From Pseudomonadota bacterium (GTDB taxonomy: Bacteria > Pseudomonadota > Gammaproteobacteria > Xanthomonadales > Rhodanobacteraceae): a stretch of 59,540 nucleotides of DNA. Made by a program: the position numbers and the translations under genes. Where the stretch lies: NCBI GenBank assembly GCA_029779475.1, contig JAKPAN010000187.1, positions 1 to 59,540 on the forward strand. The letters run 5' to 3'. The notes under the pieces were generated by a model. It saw only the letters and a program-made list of their open reading frames with translations. It was not told the DNA's origin and searched no databases. This document shows positions 6,966 to 15,920 of the stretch, piece after piece. Positions within the stretch are counted from its first letter, which is position 1, and each line of letters begins with the position of its first letter.

Positions 6966-8114
6966 CTACGGCGGCCAAACTATGCCGCCACACACAGTCG
7001 AGACGACAGCTCCTTGCGGAGACATCTCGACGAGATCGGCGTGCAGCGTCGCCGCGATGCGGCCATGCATGTTCGCGATCCCTAGAAATTCCGCCGGATA
7101 CGCTGCTGCCATGCGCGCGGCTTCGTCGAGTGGCACGCCGAGCATCGCGACCGTGTTGCGCACGGCGCTCGCCGTGTCGAGCGCGGAACCGGCGAGCACG
7201 CCATCGTCGGTTTCGCAGCGACCGTTGCGCACGGTGATGTGCTTGCCGGCGAGCACGAAGCCGGCTTCGTCGGCGCCGACCGGCGGCATCGCGTCGGTGA
7301 CGAGCATGAGCTTGCCGCGCGGTTTGGCGGCGAGCGCGACGCGCAGGCTCGCGGCATGCGTGTGATGACCGTCGACGATGATGCCGCACCAACTGTCGCG
7401 GTCTTCAAGCGCGGCGCCGACCATGCCCGGCGCGCGGCCCTGCAGTTGCGACATCGCGTTGTAGAGGTGCGTGAAGCCGCGCGCGCCGGCATCGAGCGCG
7501 ACGCGCGCCTGCTCGTAGCTCGCGTCGCTGTGGCCGGCGCAGACGATGACGCCGCGCTGCGCGAACGTGCGCACGAGTTCCGGCGACATGCGATCGGGTG
7601 CGAGCGTGAGCACGGTGCGGCCGTTGCGCAGCGAACAGACGAGATCGATCTCGTCCGCGTCGGGCACGCGGAATTTCGCCGCGTCGTGCGCCCCGCGCCG
7701 AGCCGGCGCGATGTACGGGCCTTCGAGATGGATGCCGAGTACGCCGGGCACGCCTTGCGCGATGGCATCGTCGACGGCGGCGATCGCGGCGCGCATTTTG
7801 TCGACGTCGTCGCTGATCAGCGTCGGCAGGAATCCGGTCGTGCCGAAGCGGCGATGCGCGGCGCCGATCCGGTCAATCGTCTCGAGGGTGGGCGCGTCGT
7901 TGAACAGCACGCCGCCGCCACCGTTGACTTGCACGTCGATGAAGCCGGGCAGCAGCGTGTTGCCGCGCAAGTCGTACACGTCGTCCGCGTCGCGCACGCG
8001 CGCGTCGTCCGGCGAAACGATGGCGGAGATGCGCGCGCCGTCGACGAGCACGGCGACGTCGTCGCGAAAGCCGTCGTCGAGCAGCACGCGGCCGTTGATG
8101 AAAGCCTTCGTCAT
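6966..8114 (-). CDS. nagA: N-acetylglucosamine-6-phosphate deacetylase
   Basis: This 382-residue cytosolic amidohydrolase removes acetate from GlcNAc-6-phosphate to give glucosamine-6-phosphate. Visible motifs are the NagA-specific VNGGGGV loop (63-69), metal ligand E131 in HLEGPYIAPARRGAHD, H195 in AGHSDASY, H216 in FTHLYNAMS and catalytic D274 in VTDAMPPVG. The ATG at 8114 shares one base with the stop of the upstream deaminase gene (TGATG), so the gene order of the operon is regulator, deaminase, deacetylase. Length and active site are complete. Confidence 0.95.
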   Translation of the reverse strand: MTKAFINGRVLLDDGFRDDVAVLVDGARISAIVSPDDARVRDADDVYDLRGNTLLPGFIDVQVNGGGGVLFNDAPTLETIDRIGAAHRRFGTTGFLPTLISDDVDKMRAAIAAVDDAIAQGVPGVLGIHLEGPYIAPARRGAHDAAKFRVPDADEIDLVCSLRNGRTVLTLAPDRMSPELVRTFAQRGVIVCAGHSDASYEQARVALDAGARGFTHLYNAMSQLQGRAPGMVGAALEDRDSWCGIIVDGHHTHAASLRVALAAKPRGKLMLVTDAMPPVGADEAGFVLAGKHITVRNGRCETDDGVLAGSALDTASAVRNTVAMLGVPLDEAARMAAAYPAEFLGIANMHGRIAATLHADLVEMSPQGAVVSTVCGGIVWPP

Positions 8115-9157
8115 CACACCGTCTCCGTGACCTTGCGCAAATGCGGCGGCACGTCGGGATTGCGGCCGCGCCGTACCGACAGCGCGTTCGCCGCGTAATA
8201 GAACGCATGTACCGCAGCGATCGGCGCGCAGGCCGGGTGCAACGTTGCCGCGAACGGCAAGTCGCCTGCGTGCGCGCCCGCGCGCGCGATACGCACGCGC
8301 GCGCCACGCTCGCGAAAGCGCGACGCGACGTCGAGCGTGCTCGCCAGCGTGTCGTCGTCCTGCGTGAAGAACAGCACCGGAAAATCGCGCTCGACGAGCG
8401 CCATCGGCCCGTGTTGCACTTCCGCGGCGCTGAACGCTTCGGCGTGCAGGCCGCAGGTTTCCTTGAGTTTGAGCGCGGATTCCTGCGCGGCGGACAGGCC
8501 GAGGCCGCGGCCGACGACGAACAGGTTGCGCGCGTCGGCGAGATCGTCGACGAGCGGCGACCAGTCGAACGTGTTCGCATTTCCTAGGTCGCGCGGCAGC
8601 GCATCGAGCGCGCCCGCGAGTGCGTCGTCGTCGCTCCAGTGCGCGACGAGATCGGCGATCGCGGCGAGCGAGCACAGATAACTCTTGGTCGCGGCAACGC
8701 TGAGTTCCGGCCCCGCATGCAGCGGCAGCACGGTGTCGGCGAGTCCGGCGAGCGGCGAATCGGCGACGTTGACGAGCGCGACGACGCGCGCGCCGGAGCG
8801 CTTGGCCGCTTCCGCCTGGCGCAGCAAATCCGGACTGCGTCCCGATTGCGAAATCGCGATGAACAAGGCGTCGCGGAAGTTTGGTTGCGCGGCGTAGACG
8901 GAATGGATCGACGGCGCGGCGGATGCGGTGGCGAGGCCGAGCTGCGTTTCGATGAGGTATTTCGCGTAAGTCGCCGCATTGTCCGAACTGCCGCGCGCGG
9001 CAGTGACGACGAAACGCGGTGGCGCATCGCGCAGCGCGCGTGCGAGCGTCGCCAGCGTCGATGCGTTCGCTTCGCGCTGGCGCGCGATCGCGGCGGCGCT
9101 TTCGCCGATTTCGGCATACATCCGCGTTGCGGCGGGATCGGTCGGCATCGCGGTCAT
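8114..9157 (-). CDS. SIS-domain glucosamine-6-phosphate deaminase (NagB-II type)
   Basis: At 347 residues with two SIS (sugar isomerase) domains, it resembles the isomerase half of GlmS. It has TAARGSSDNAATYAKYLIE in domain 1 and LKETCGLHAEAFSAAEVQHG in domain 2, but lacks the N-terminal glutaminase domain. Such proteins act as NagB-II, converting glucosamine-6-phosphate to fructose-6-phosphate and ammonia, or as AgaS; placement between nagA and a NagQ-type regulator favours NagB-II. The ATG at 9157 overlaps the regulator's TGA (ATGA), giving tight translational coupling. The protein ends exactly at the nagA start. Confidence 0.88.
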   Translation of the reverse strand: MTAMPTDPAATRMYAEIGESAAAIARQREANASTLATLARALRDAPPRFVVTAARGSSDNAATYAKYLIETQLGLATASAAPSIHSVYAAQPNFRDALFIAISQSGRSPDLLRQAEAAKRSGARVVALVNVADSPLAGLADTVLPLHAGPELSVAATKSYLCSLAAIADLVAHWSDDDALAGALDALPRDLGNANTFDWSPLVDDLADARNLFVVGRGLGLSAAQESALKLKETCGLHAEAFSAAEVQHGPMALVERDFPVLFFTQDDDTLASTLDVASRFRERGARVRIARAGAHAGDLPFAATLHPACAPIAAVHAFYYAANALSVRRGRNPDVPPHLRKVTETV

Positions 9158-9903
9158 TCGTCGGCGCTCGTGAGTTCGGCGACGAAGTCGTAGGCGTCGC
9201 CGCGGTAAAGGGATTGGGTGAATTCGACGACGCGGCCGTCGTCGAGAAAGCCGCGCCGTTCGATGAGGAGTCCCGCGCTGCCGCGTTCGACGCCGAGCAG
9301 GCGCGAGGATTCCGCGTCGAACGCGACCGCGCGCAGACGTTGCAGTGCGCGGCGCGGACGCAGGCCGAAGCGATCGAGTGTTTCGTACAGCGACATGCGC
9401 ACGCGGGTGCCTTCCGGCAGCGCGAATTCGGGCACGACGCTGCGTTCGATCGCGAGCGCCTCGTCGCCGCCGTAGCGCACGCGGCGCAGGCGCAGCACGC
9501 GCGCGCCGGGCGAGAGGTTGAGCGCCATCGCTTCTTCGGGCGTGACTTCGCCGCGTTCGGCGGCGAGCGTTTTCGTGCGCGGCGCGAGTCCGCGTGCGCG
9601 CAGGTCGTCGCTGAAGCTGGTCAGCCGCGAGAACGATTTGACGATGCGTTCGCTGACGAAGGTGCCCGCGCCATGACGCTGCACGAGCCGGCCGTCGGCG
9701 ACGAGTCCCGCGATCGCCTTGCGCACGGTGACGCGCGACACGCCGTGCTCGCGCGCGAGTTCGCGCTCGCCGCGCAGCGCCTGGCCGGGAACGAGCTCGC
9801 CCGCGTCGATCGCATGCTGCAGCGTCGCGCGCAGTCGCAAGTAGGCGAGCGGGCGATGCGCGGGCGTCTGGCGCGTCCTGCTGTGGGAAACGGCAGTAGA
9901 CAT
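9154..9903 (-). CDS. GntR/HutC-family regulator, NagQ-like
   Basis: This 249-residue protein has an N-terminal winged helix (about 20-85, with GERELAREHGVSRVTVRKAI) and a C-terminal UTRA ligand domain ending in FTQSLYRGDAYDFVAEL. HutC-subfamily regulators with these domains (NagR/DasR/NagQ) respond to GlcN-6-P or GlcNAc-6-P and repress amino-sugar genes. It is the first gene of the deaminase-nagA operon. Its promoter faces zwf across 96 bases containing three TGGTAT/ATACCA half-sites, so it may regulate itself and the Entner-Doudoroff operon. I chose the ATG at 9903, as the longer frame upstream is antisense to zwf. Confidence 0.9.
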   Translation of the reverse strand: MSTAVSHSRTRQTPAHRPLAYLRLRATLQHAIDAGELVPGQALRGERELAREHGVSRVTVRKAIAGLVADGRLVQRHGAGTFVSERIVKSFSRLTSFSDDLRARGLAPRTKTLAAERGEVTPEEAMALNLSPGARVLRLRRVRYGGDEALAIERSVVPEFALPEGTRVRMSLYETLDRFGLRPRRALQRLRAVAFDAESSRLLGVERGSAGLLIERRGFLDDGRVVEFTQSLYRGDAYDFVAELTSADE

Positions 9904-9912
9904 GTTTCGATG

Positions 9913-9978
9913 ATACCACTCAAATACCACAAGCGAATCTAATGACATGAATCGACGCGTTGGGTACTCTACTGGTAT
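9913..9978. promoter_or_regulatory. Divergent gntR/zwf control region with TGGTAT-type half-sites
   Basis: ATACCAC occurs at 9913-9919 and again 11 bases on at 9924-9930, one helical turn apart. An inverted TGGTAT lies at 9973-9978. The spacing and position between the GntR-family gene and zwf suggest binding sites for that regulator. The first pair is just upstream of the gntR start and the third lies 22 bases from the zwf ATG. The link to this regulator is inferred from position. Confidence 0.45.
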
Positions 9979-9999
9979 CCATTGGACGAGCTGCCCGCC

Positions 10000-11475
10000 A
10001 TGACGCCGCAAGCCGCGCTGTCCCCCTTCGACCTCGTCATCTTCGGCGGCACGGGCGACCTCGCGCTGCGCAAGCTGCTGCCGGCGCTGTTCCATCGGTT
10101 CGTCGAAGGGCAGATCCCCGCAGGCACGCGCGTGCTCGGCATCGCGCGAGACGTGATCGGCGACGACGAATGGCGCGCGCGCGCGCAGGCTGCGTTGGAG
10201 CGTGCCGACGGCGCCGCCGGCACGGATGCGCTCGATCGTTTCCTGCGGCTGCTTTCGTATTGCGCGCTCGACATCGAAGGCGTCGCGGGCTGGGACGAAC
10301 TCGCGCGCTGGCTTGCCGCGGGCGAGGGCGGCGATCGCGTTCGCGTGTTCTATCTCGCGACCTCGCCGGCGCTGTTTGCTGCCGCGTGCGACGGCTTGCG
10401 GTCGCGCGGACTCATCGACGAGCGTTCGCGCGTCGTCATCGAAAAACCGATCGGCCGCGACCTCGCCACCGCGCGCGAGATCAACGCCGCGATCGGCCGC
10501 GCATTCGAGGAGCGCAACACGTTCCGCATCGACCACTATCTCGGCAAGGAGACGGTGCAGAACCTCATCGTGCTGCGCTTCGGCAACGCGCTGTTCGAGC
10601 CGCTGTGGCGTGCCGAGCACATCGATCACGTGCAGATCACGGTCGCCGAGACGATCGGCGTCGAACAGCGCGGCGCGTACTACGACGGCGCCGGTGCGCT
10701 GCGCGACATGGTGCAGAATCACCTGCTGCAACTGCTCTGTCTGGTCGCGATGGAACCGCCGGCGACATTCGACGCCGACGCGATCCGCGACGAGAAATTG
10801 AAAGTCCTGCACTCGCTTGCGCCGATCGACGCCGGCAACGTCGCGCAGCGCACGGTGCGTGGCCAATATCGCGAAAGCGTGCCGCCGGTTCCGGGCGTGC
10901 GCGCGTATGCGGACGAAGTCGGCAAGCGCGGCACGCGTACCGAAACCTTCGTGGCGCTGAAAACCGAAGTGCGCAACTGGCGCTGGGCCGGCGTGCCGTT
11001 CTACCTGCGCACCGGCAAGCGCCTACCCGAGCGCGTCTCGGAAATCGTCATCACGTTCCGCGCGGTGCCGCATTCGATCTTCGACGCGAGCGCGGGCACG
11101 TTGTCGCCGAACAAGCTCGTCGTGCGCCTGCAGCCCGACGAAGGCATCAAGCTCTGGCTCATGATCAAGTCGCCGGGCCCGGGCGGTTTGCGCCTGCGCC
11201 GCGTGCCGCTCGACATGAGCTTCGCCTCCGCGTTCGGCGTGCGCCAACCGGAAGCGTACGAACGTTTGCTGCTCGACGTCGTGCGCGGCAATCCGATGCT
11301 GTTCATGCGCCGCGACGAAGTCGAAGCCGCGTGGCAATGGATCGATCCGATCCTTGCCGCGTGGGACGCCGACGACGACGCGCCGAAGTCGTATCCGTCC
11401 GGTACGTGGGGGCCGAGCGCCGCGATTGCGCTGATCGAGCGCGACGGCCGCACCTGGCACGAGGACGCGGGATGA
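10000..11475 (+). CDS. zwf: Glucose-6-phosphate 1-dehydrogenase
   Basis: This 491-residue enzyme oxidises glucose-6-phosphate to 6-phosphoglucono-lactone with NAD(P)+. The Rossmann fingerprint GGTGDLALRK is at 16-25, and the active-site IDHYLGKE with its catalytic His lies near 177-184. Length is typical. I preferred the ATG at 10000; the alternative TTG at 9982 lies nearly on the TGGTAT site. The gene begins the zwf-pgl-edd-eda operon and its TGA overlaps the pgl ATG. Standing opposite the GlcNAc regulator, it feeds hexose phosphates into the Entner-Doudoroff pathway. Confidence 0.97.
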   Translation: MTPQAALSPFDLVIFGGTGDLALRKLLPALFHRFVEGQIPAGTRVLGIARDVIGDDEWRARAQAALERADGAAGTDALDRFLRLLSYCALDIEGVAGWDELARWLAAGEGGDRVRVFYLATSPALFAAACDGLRSRGLIDERSRVVIEKPIGRDLATAREINAAIGRAFEERNTFRIDHYLGKETVQNLIVLRFGNALFEPLWRAEHIDHVQITVAETIGVEQRGAYYDGAGALRDMVQNHLLQLLCLVAMEPPATFDADAIRDEKLKVLHSLAPIDAGNVAQRTVRGQYRESVPPVPGVRAYADEVGKRGTRTETFVALKTEVRNWRWAGVPFYLRTGKRLPERVSEIVITFRAVPHSIFDASAGTLSPNKLVVRLQPDEGIKLWLMIKSPGPGGLRLRRVPLDMSFASAFGVRQPEAYERLLLDVVRGNPMLFMRRDEVEAAWQWIDPILAAWDADDDAPKSYPSGTWGPSAAIALIERDGRTWHEDAG

Positions 11476-12161
11476 ACCTGCGCGCGACGTGGCGCGAATT
11501 CGCCGATCCGCAAGCACTCGCGCAGGCCCTCGCGAGTGCCGTGGCCGACGATTTGCGCGACGCGATCGCCGCACGCGACCGCGCCGCGCTCGCGCTCTCG
11601 GGCGGCACGACGCCGCGCGCGTTCCTGCGCGCGCTCGCGCAGCACGACCTCGACTGGCCGCGCGTGACCATCACGCTGACCGACGAGCGCTGGGTCGGCT
11701 CCGACGACGCGCGATCGAACGAGCGCCTGCTGCGTGACACGCTGTTTGCCGGCGCGGCCGCATCCGCGCGCTTCGTGCCGCTGCATCGCGACGTGCCCGC
11801 GCCGGAAGACGCATCGTCGATCATCGACGCAGACATTGCGCGCATCGGCCTGCCGTTTGACGTCGTCGTGCTCGGCATGGGGCTGGACGGCCACACCGCA
11901 TCGTTGTTTCCCGACGGTGACCGCATCGGCGAGGCACTCGATGCGCGCGGCACGTCGTACGCGTCGCCGATGCGTTCGCCGACGGCCGGTGAACCGCGGA
12001 TGACGCTGACCTTGCCTGCGCTGGTTGCGACGCGCCGTCTCGCCCTGCATATCGAAGGCGTCGGCAAGCGCAACGTGTACGAATCGCTCGACGCGACGTC
12101 GCCGCTCGGCGCCGTGCTCGCCGCGGCGTCGACACCCGTCGACATTTACTGGTCGCCCTGA
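11472..12161 (+). CDS. pgl: 6-phosphogluconolactonase
   Basis: A 229-residue SugarP_isomerase-fold hydrolase (DevB/Pgl type), it hydrolyses 6-phosphogluconolactone to 6-phosphogluconate. It shows LALSGGTTPRAFLRAL (about 41-56), the conserved TLTDERWVGSDDARSNERLL (about 71-90) and LGMGLDGHTASLFPDG (about 135-150). The start overlaps the zwf stop as ATGA, so expression is coupled. The C-terminus PVDIYWSP is typical. Length is normal for the family. Confidence 0.95.
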   Translation: MNLRATWREFADPQALAQALASAVADDLRDAIAARDRAALALSGGTTPRAFLRALAQHDLDWPRVTITLTDERWVGSDDARSNERLLRDTLFAGAAASARFVPLHRDVPAPEDASSIIDADIARIGLPFDVVVLGMGLDGHTASLFPDGDRIGEALDARGTSYASPMRSPTAGEPRMTLTLPALVATRRLALHIEGVGKRNVYESLDATSPLGAVLAAASTPVDIYWSP

Positions 12162-12189
12162 CGGCCACTCTTGAGAAAACGGAGGTTGC

Positions 12190-14016
12190 ATGAGCCTCGA
12201 TCCCGTCGTCGAACAAGTCACGCGGCGCATCCGCGAACGCAGCGCGCCGACGCGTACGCGCTATCTCGCGCGCATCGACGCCGCGTGCGAAGCTGGACCA
12301 CGTCGAACGCATCTGTCCTGCGGCAATCTCGCACACGGTTTCGCTGCGTGCGGCGTCGCCGACAAGGACATGTTGCGCGGTGGCCGCGTACCGAATCTCG
12401 CGATCGTCACCGCGTACAACGACATGCTGTCCGCGCATCAGCCGTACGAGCGCTTTCCCACGATCATTCGCCGCGCCGCGCGCGAAGCAGGCGCGACCGC
12501 GCAAGTCGCCGGCGGCGTGCCGGCGATGTGCGATGGCGTGACGCAAGGCCGCGCCGGCATGCAGCTGTCGCTGTTCTCGCGCGACGTGATCGCGCTGTCG
12601 ACGGCGGTCGCGTTGTCGCACGACATGTTCGATGCGGCGTTGTATCTGGGCATCTGCGACAAGATCGTGCCCGGACTGCTCATCGGCGCGCTCACGTTCG
12701 GCCATCTGCCTGCGATCTTCGTGCCCGGCGGCCCGATGCCGAGTGGCTTGCCGAACGATGCGAAAGCGAAGGTGCGCCAGCGATACGCCGAAGGCCAGGC
12801 CTCGCGCGAGGAACTGCTCGATGCGGAAGCGCAGTCCTACCACGCGCCCGGCACCTGCACGTTCTACGGCACCGCGAATTCGAACCAGATGCTCATGGAG
12901 ATCATGGGTCTGCATTTGCCCGGTGCGACGTTCGTGCATCCCGACACGCCCCTGCGCGATGCGCTCACCGCGGAAGCGGCGCGACATGCGGCGACGCTCA
13001 CCGTGCTTGGCGAAAACTACGTGCCGATCGGCCGCGTCATTGACGAGCGTGCGATCGTCAACGGCGTCGTCGGCCTGCATGCGACGGGCGGCTCGACGAA
13101 CCATCTGCTGCATCTCGTCGCGATTGCGCGCGCGGCGGGTATCGACCTGCGCTGGGACGATTTCGAAGCGCTGTCCGGCGTCGTTCCGTTGCTCGCGCGC
13201 GTCTACCCGAACGGCGCGGCGGACGTGAACGCGTTCCACGCGGCGGGCGGCATGGGTTTCCTCATTGCGCAATTGCTCGACGCGGGCCTGTTGCACGGCG
13301 ACGTGCAGACCGTCGTCGGCGTCGGCCTCGATGCGTATCGCGTGCACGCAAAGCTCGATGCGGACGGTGGCGTCACACGTGTGCCCGCATTGCGCGAGAG
13401 TGCAAACGCGAACGTGCTGCGCGCAGCGAGTGAACCGTTCCGTCCCGACGGCGGTTTGCGCGTGCTCGACGGCAACCTTGGCCGAGCCACGATCAAGGTA
13501 TCGTCGGTACCCGATGATCGCTTCGTCGTCGAAGCGCCCGCGCGCGTCTTCGACGATCAGGACGCCGTGCAGGCCGCGTTCGCGCGGGGCGAACTCGATC
13601 GTGACGTCGTCGTCGTCGTGCGCTTCCAGGGCCCGCGCGCGAACGGCATGCCGGAACTGCACAAACTCACGCCCGCGCTCGGCGTGCTGCAAGGCCGCGG
13701 CCACCGCGTCGCGCTCGTCACCGACGGTCGCATGTCGGGCGCGTCGGGCAAGGTGCCTGCCGCGATCCACGTCACGCCCGAAGCCGTCGCCGGCGGGCCG
13801 ATCGCGCGCGTGCGCGACGGCGATCTCATCCGCGTCGACGCGCACGCAGGCACGCTGGACGTGCTTGCCGACGCGGACGAATGGCTCGCGCGCGACGCCG
13901 CGCTGCCGGCGAGCGATGCCGACCACGTCGGTTGCGGGCGCGAATTGTTCGCGTTGTTCCGCAACAACGTCGCGTCGGCGGATCTTGGCGCCGGGATTCT
14001 CGGAGACGTTGCATGA
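12190..14016 (+). CDS. edd: Phosphogluconate dehydratase
   Basis: This 608-residue IlvD/Edd-family dehydratase converts 6-phosphogluconate to 2-keto-3-deoxy-6-phosphogluconate. Conserved stretches include [50 protein letters not shown], the [18 protein letters not shown] region and the C-terminal [19 protein letters not shown]. The cysteines in CDG and CDK, plus one further upstream, are the expected [4Fe-4S] ligands. GGAGGT precedes the ATG by a short gap (12182-12187). It overlaps eda by an ATGA junction. Confidence 0.97.
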   Translation: MSLDPVVEQVTRRIRERSAPTRTRYLARIDAACEAGPRRTHLSCGNLAHGFAACGVADKDMLRGGRVPNLAIVTAYNDMLSAHQPYERFPTIIRRAAREAGATAQVAGGVPAMCDGVTQGRAGMQLSLFSRDVIALSTAVALSHDMFDAALYLGICDKIVPGLLIGALTFGHLPAIFVPGGPMPSGLPNDAKAKVRQRYAEGQASREELLDAEAQSYHAPGTCTFYGTANSNQMLMEIMGLHLPGATFVHPDTPLRDALTAEAARHAATLTVLGENYVPIGRVIDERAIVNGVVGLHATGGSTNHLLHLVAIARAAGIDLRWDDFEALSGVVPLLARVYPNGAADVNAFHAAGGMGFLIAQLLDAGLLHGDVQTVVGVGLDAYRVHAKLDADGGVTRVPALRESANANVLRAASEPFRPDGGLRVLDGNLGRATIKVSSVPDDRFVVEAPARVFDDQDAVQAAFARGELDRDVVVVVRFQGPRANGMPELHKLTPALGVLQGRGHRVALVTDGRMSGASGKVPAAIHVTPEAVAGGPIARVRDGDLIRVDAHAGTLDVLADADEWLARDAALPASDADHVGCGRELFALFRNNVASADLGAGILGDVA

Positions 14017-14663
14017 GCACGAACATCGAATCCCGCCAGCGCGACCTCGACGCGATGCTTGCGCTCGCGCCGGTCGTCGCCGTGGTCGTCATCGAGCGCG
14101 TCGAGCACGCCGTGCCGCTCGCGCGTGCGCTCGTCGCCGGCGGCATCCGCGCGATCGAAGTCACCTTGCGCACGCCGGTCGCGCCCAAAGCGATCCGCGC
14201 GATCGCCGATGAAGTCGACGGCGCTTGTGTCGGCGCGGGCACGGTGTTGCGGCCCGCGGATTTCGAAACGGCGGTTCGCGCCGGCGCGCGCTTCAACGTT
14301 TCGCCCGGCAGCACGGACACGTTGCTCGCTGCCGCGGACGGCATCGACGTGCCGTGGCTGCCCGGTGCGGCGACCGCAAGCGAGGCGCTTGCGTTGTTCG
14401 AGCGTGGTTATCGCCTGCAGAAATTCTTTCCGGCCGCAGCCGTCGGCGGCGTCGAGCATCTGCGTTCGCTCGCCGGCCCGTTGCCGGGCATCCGCTTCTG
14501 CCCGACCGGCGGCATCGACGCGGCGAATGCGGCGCGCTATCTCGCCTTGCCGAATGTCGTCTGCGTCGGCGGTTCGTGGCTGACGCCGCGCGATCTCGTC
14601 GCTGCGCAGGATTGGCCTGCGATCGAAAGCCTCGCACGCGCGGCCGCGCAGTTGCGCGAGTAA
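14013..14663 (+). CDS. eda: KDPG aldolase (2-dehydro-3-deoxyphosphogluconate aldolase)
   Basis: This 216-residue class I aldolase cleaves KDPG to pyruvate and glyceraldehyde-3-phosphate, completing the Entner-Doudoroff route. The catalytic Glu is E49 and T51/R53 follow in AIEVTLRTP. The Schiff-base lysine is K137 in YRLQKFFPA. Phosphate-binding FCPTGGI is also present. It starts at an ATGA overlap with edd and is the last gene of the operon. The 164 bases after it, before the convergent regulator gene, hold nothing I recognise. Confidence 0.96.
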   Translation: MSTNIESRQRDLDAMLALAPVVAVVVIERVEHAVPLARALVAGGIRAIEVTLRTPVAPKAIRAIADEVDGACVGAGTVLRPADFETAVRAGARFNVSPGSTDTLLAAADGIDVPWLPGAATASEALALFERGYRLQKFFPAAAVGGVEHLRSLAGPLPGIRFCPTGGIDAANAARYLALPNVVCVGGSWLTPRDLVAAQDWPAIESLARAAAQLRE

Positions 14664-14827
14664 GAACTACGCCGCTTCAATCCCGATCCGTTGCACCGGG
14701 CGGGAACAGAAGTCGATACGGCCGCGCTTCCTCGATGGCACACGCGCGACAGGCGCGCAGCGCGGCGCAGCAGTCCGGAATGCGATGCGTCCAGTCCGCG
14801 TAGAGCGGCGCGGGCGCGGCGGCGCAA

Positions 14828-15877
14828 TCAGTCCGCTGCGGGCAAGCGCGCGCGCGCGGTCGAGTCGCGGATCACGAGCTGCGGGCTGAAGCCTTCGTTC
14901 TTCGCGTAGGCAGCGGCGATCGCGTCGCCGGGCGGGCGCAGTTCGGCGATCAGGCGCAGCGCGGCGTGGCGCGCGATCTCTTCGGTGTTCTGTTTTGCGG
15001 TCGTGAGTGCGGGCCAGGATTGCTTCGAGAACGGGCTGTCCTCGAAACCGGCGATCGACAATTCGTAGGGCACGTCGATGCCGCACGACTTGGCCGCGGC
15101 CAGCACGCCGGCGGCGATCTCGTCGTTGGAGCCGAAGATTGCGGTCGGGCGATCGCGCAGCGCGAACAGGCGTCGCGCACCGCGGAAGCCGTCATCGAAC
15201 GAATAGTCGCCGGGGATGACGAGCTTCTTGTCGAGCGGAATGCCGTAGTCCTTGAGCGCGCTTTCGTAGCCCTTGAAGCGTTCCGGACTCGAACGGTGCG
15301 ACACGCCGCCCCAGAGGAAGCCGATGCGCTGGTGGCCGAGCTGAATCAGGTGTTCGGTGATCTCGTAGGCCGCGTCGCGGTCGTCGACGTAGACGCAAGG
15401 GTAGCCGTCGGCGGGGTCTTCCGCGGCGGACAGGATGCGCACGAACGGAATCTTGTTCGCAGCGAGATAGCGCACGAGTTCCATGCGCTCGGACATCGGC
15501 GGCGCGACGACGAGGCCGGCGAGTCGCGAACGCCGCACGAGGTCGCGCAGTTCTTCGGCAAGCCGCGGCGAGGACGAATCGCAGGGATGGATCTGCAGGC
15601 CGAAGCCTTGTTCACGACAGGCCGAGAGCACGCCGTTCTGCACGCTGATCACGTAGTAAGCGTTCGGGTTGTCGTAGACGACGCCGAGCGCGTACGACGT
15701 CGCGCTGCGCAGGCTGCGCGCGGACAGGTCGGGCAGGTAGCCGAGCGTCTCGATCGCGCGCTGCACGCGCTCGCGCGTGTTCGCGCGCACCGACGGTTCG
15801 TTGTTGATGACGCGCGAAACGGTCTTGAGCGAAACCTTCGCGCGCTGCGCGACGTCGCGGATCGTCGGTGTCTTCAC
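14828..15877 (-). CDS. nagR: LacI-family regulator, NagR-like
   Basis: At 349 residues it has an N-terminal LacI helix-turn-helix (TIRDVAQRAKVSLKTVSRVI at 4-23) and a periplasmic-binding-like core including PTAIFGSNDEIAAGVLAAA and LSIAGFEDSPFSKQSWP. LacI proteins bind palindromes with a central CG. A perfect TTGACAACGTTGTCAA lies in the nagP/glucokinase promoter 1.6 kb away and a second half-matching site beside nagP. Position downstream of the permease (43-base gap, same strand) makes it the second gene of a nagP-nagR unit. The symbol is by synteny with Xanthomonas GlcNAc loci; the effector is inferred. Confidence 0.85.
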   Translation of the reverse strand: MKTPTIRDVAQRAKVSLKTVSRVINNEPSVRANTRERVQRAIETLGYLPDLSARSLRSATSYALGVVYDNPNAYYVISVQNGVLSACREQGFGLQIHPCDSSSPRLAEELRDLVRRSRLAGLVVAPPMSERMELVRYLAANKIPFVRILSAAEDPADGYPCVYVDDRDAAYEITEHLIQLGHQRIGFLWGGVSHRSSPERFKGYESALKDYGIPLDKKLVIPGDYSFDDGFRGARRLFALRDRPTAIFGSNDEIAAGVLAAAKSCGIDVPYELSIAGFEDSPFSKQSWPALTTAKQNTEEIARHAALRLIAELRPPGDAIAAAYAKNEGFSPQLVIRDSTARARLPAAD

Positions 15878-15920
15878 GTCAGGCAGGGTCGTTGCGGTTC
15901 GCCATCGTAACCGCGCGCCG

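Noticed and set aside
6973..6985. GGCCAAACTATGC at the end of nagA, identical to part of the repeat cluster at 4301
   Set aside because: It is explained by the nagA codons for GIVWPP. A 13-base match by chance is expected in a window of this size, so it does not define an island boundary repeat.
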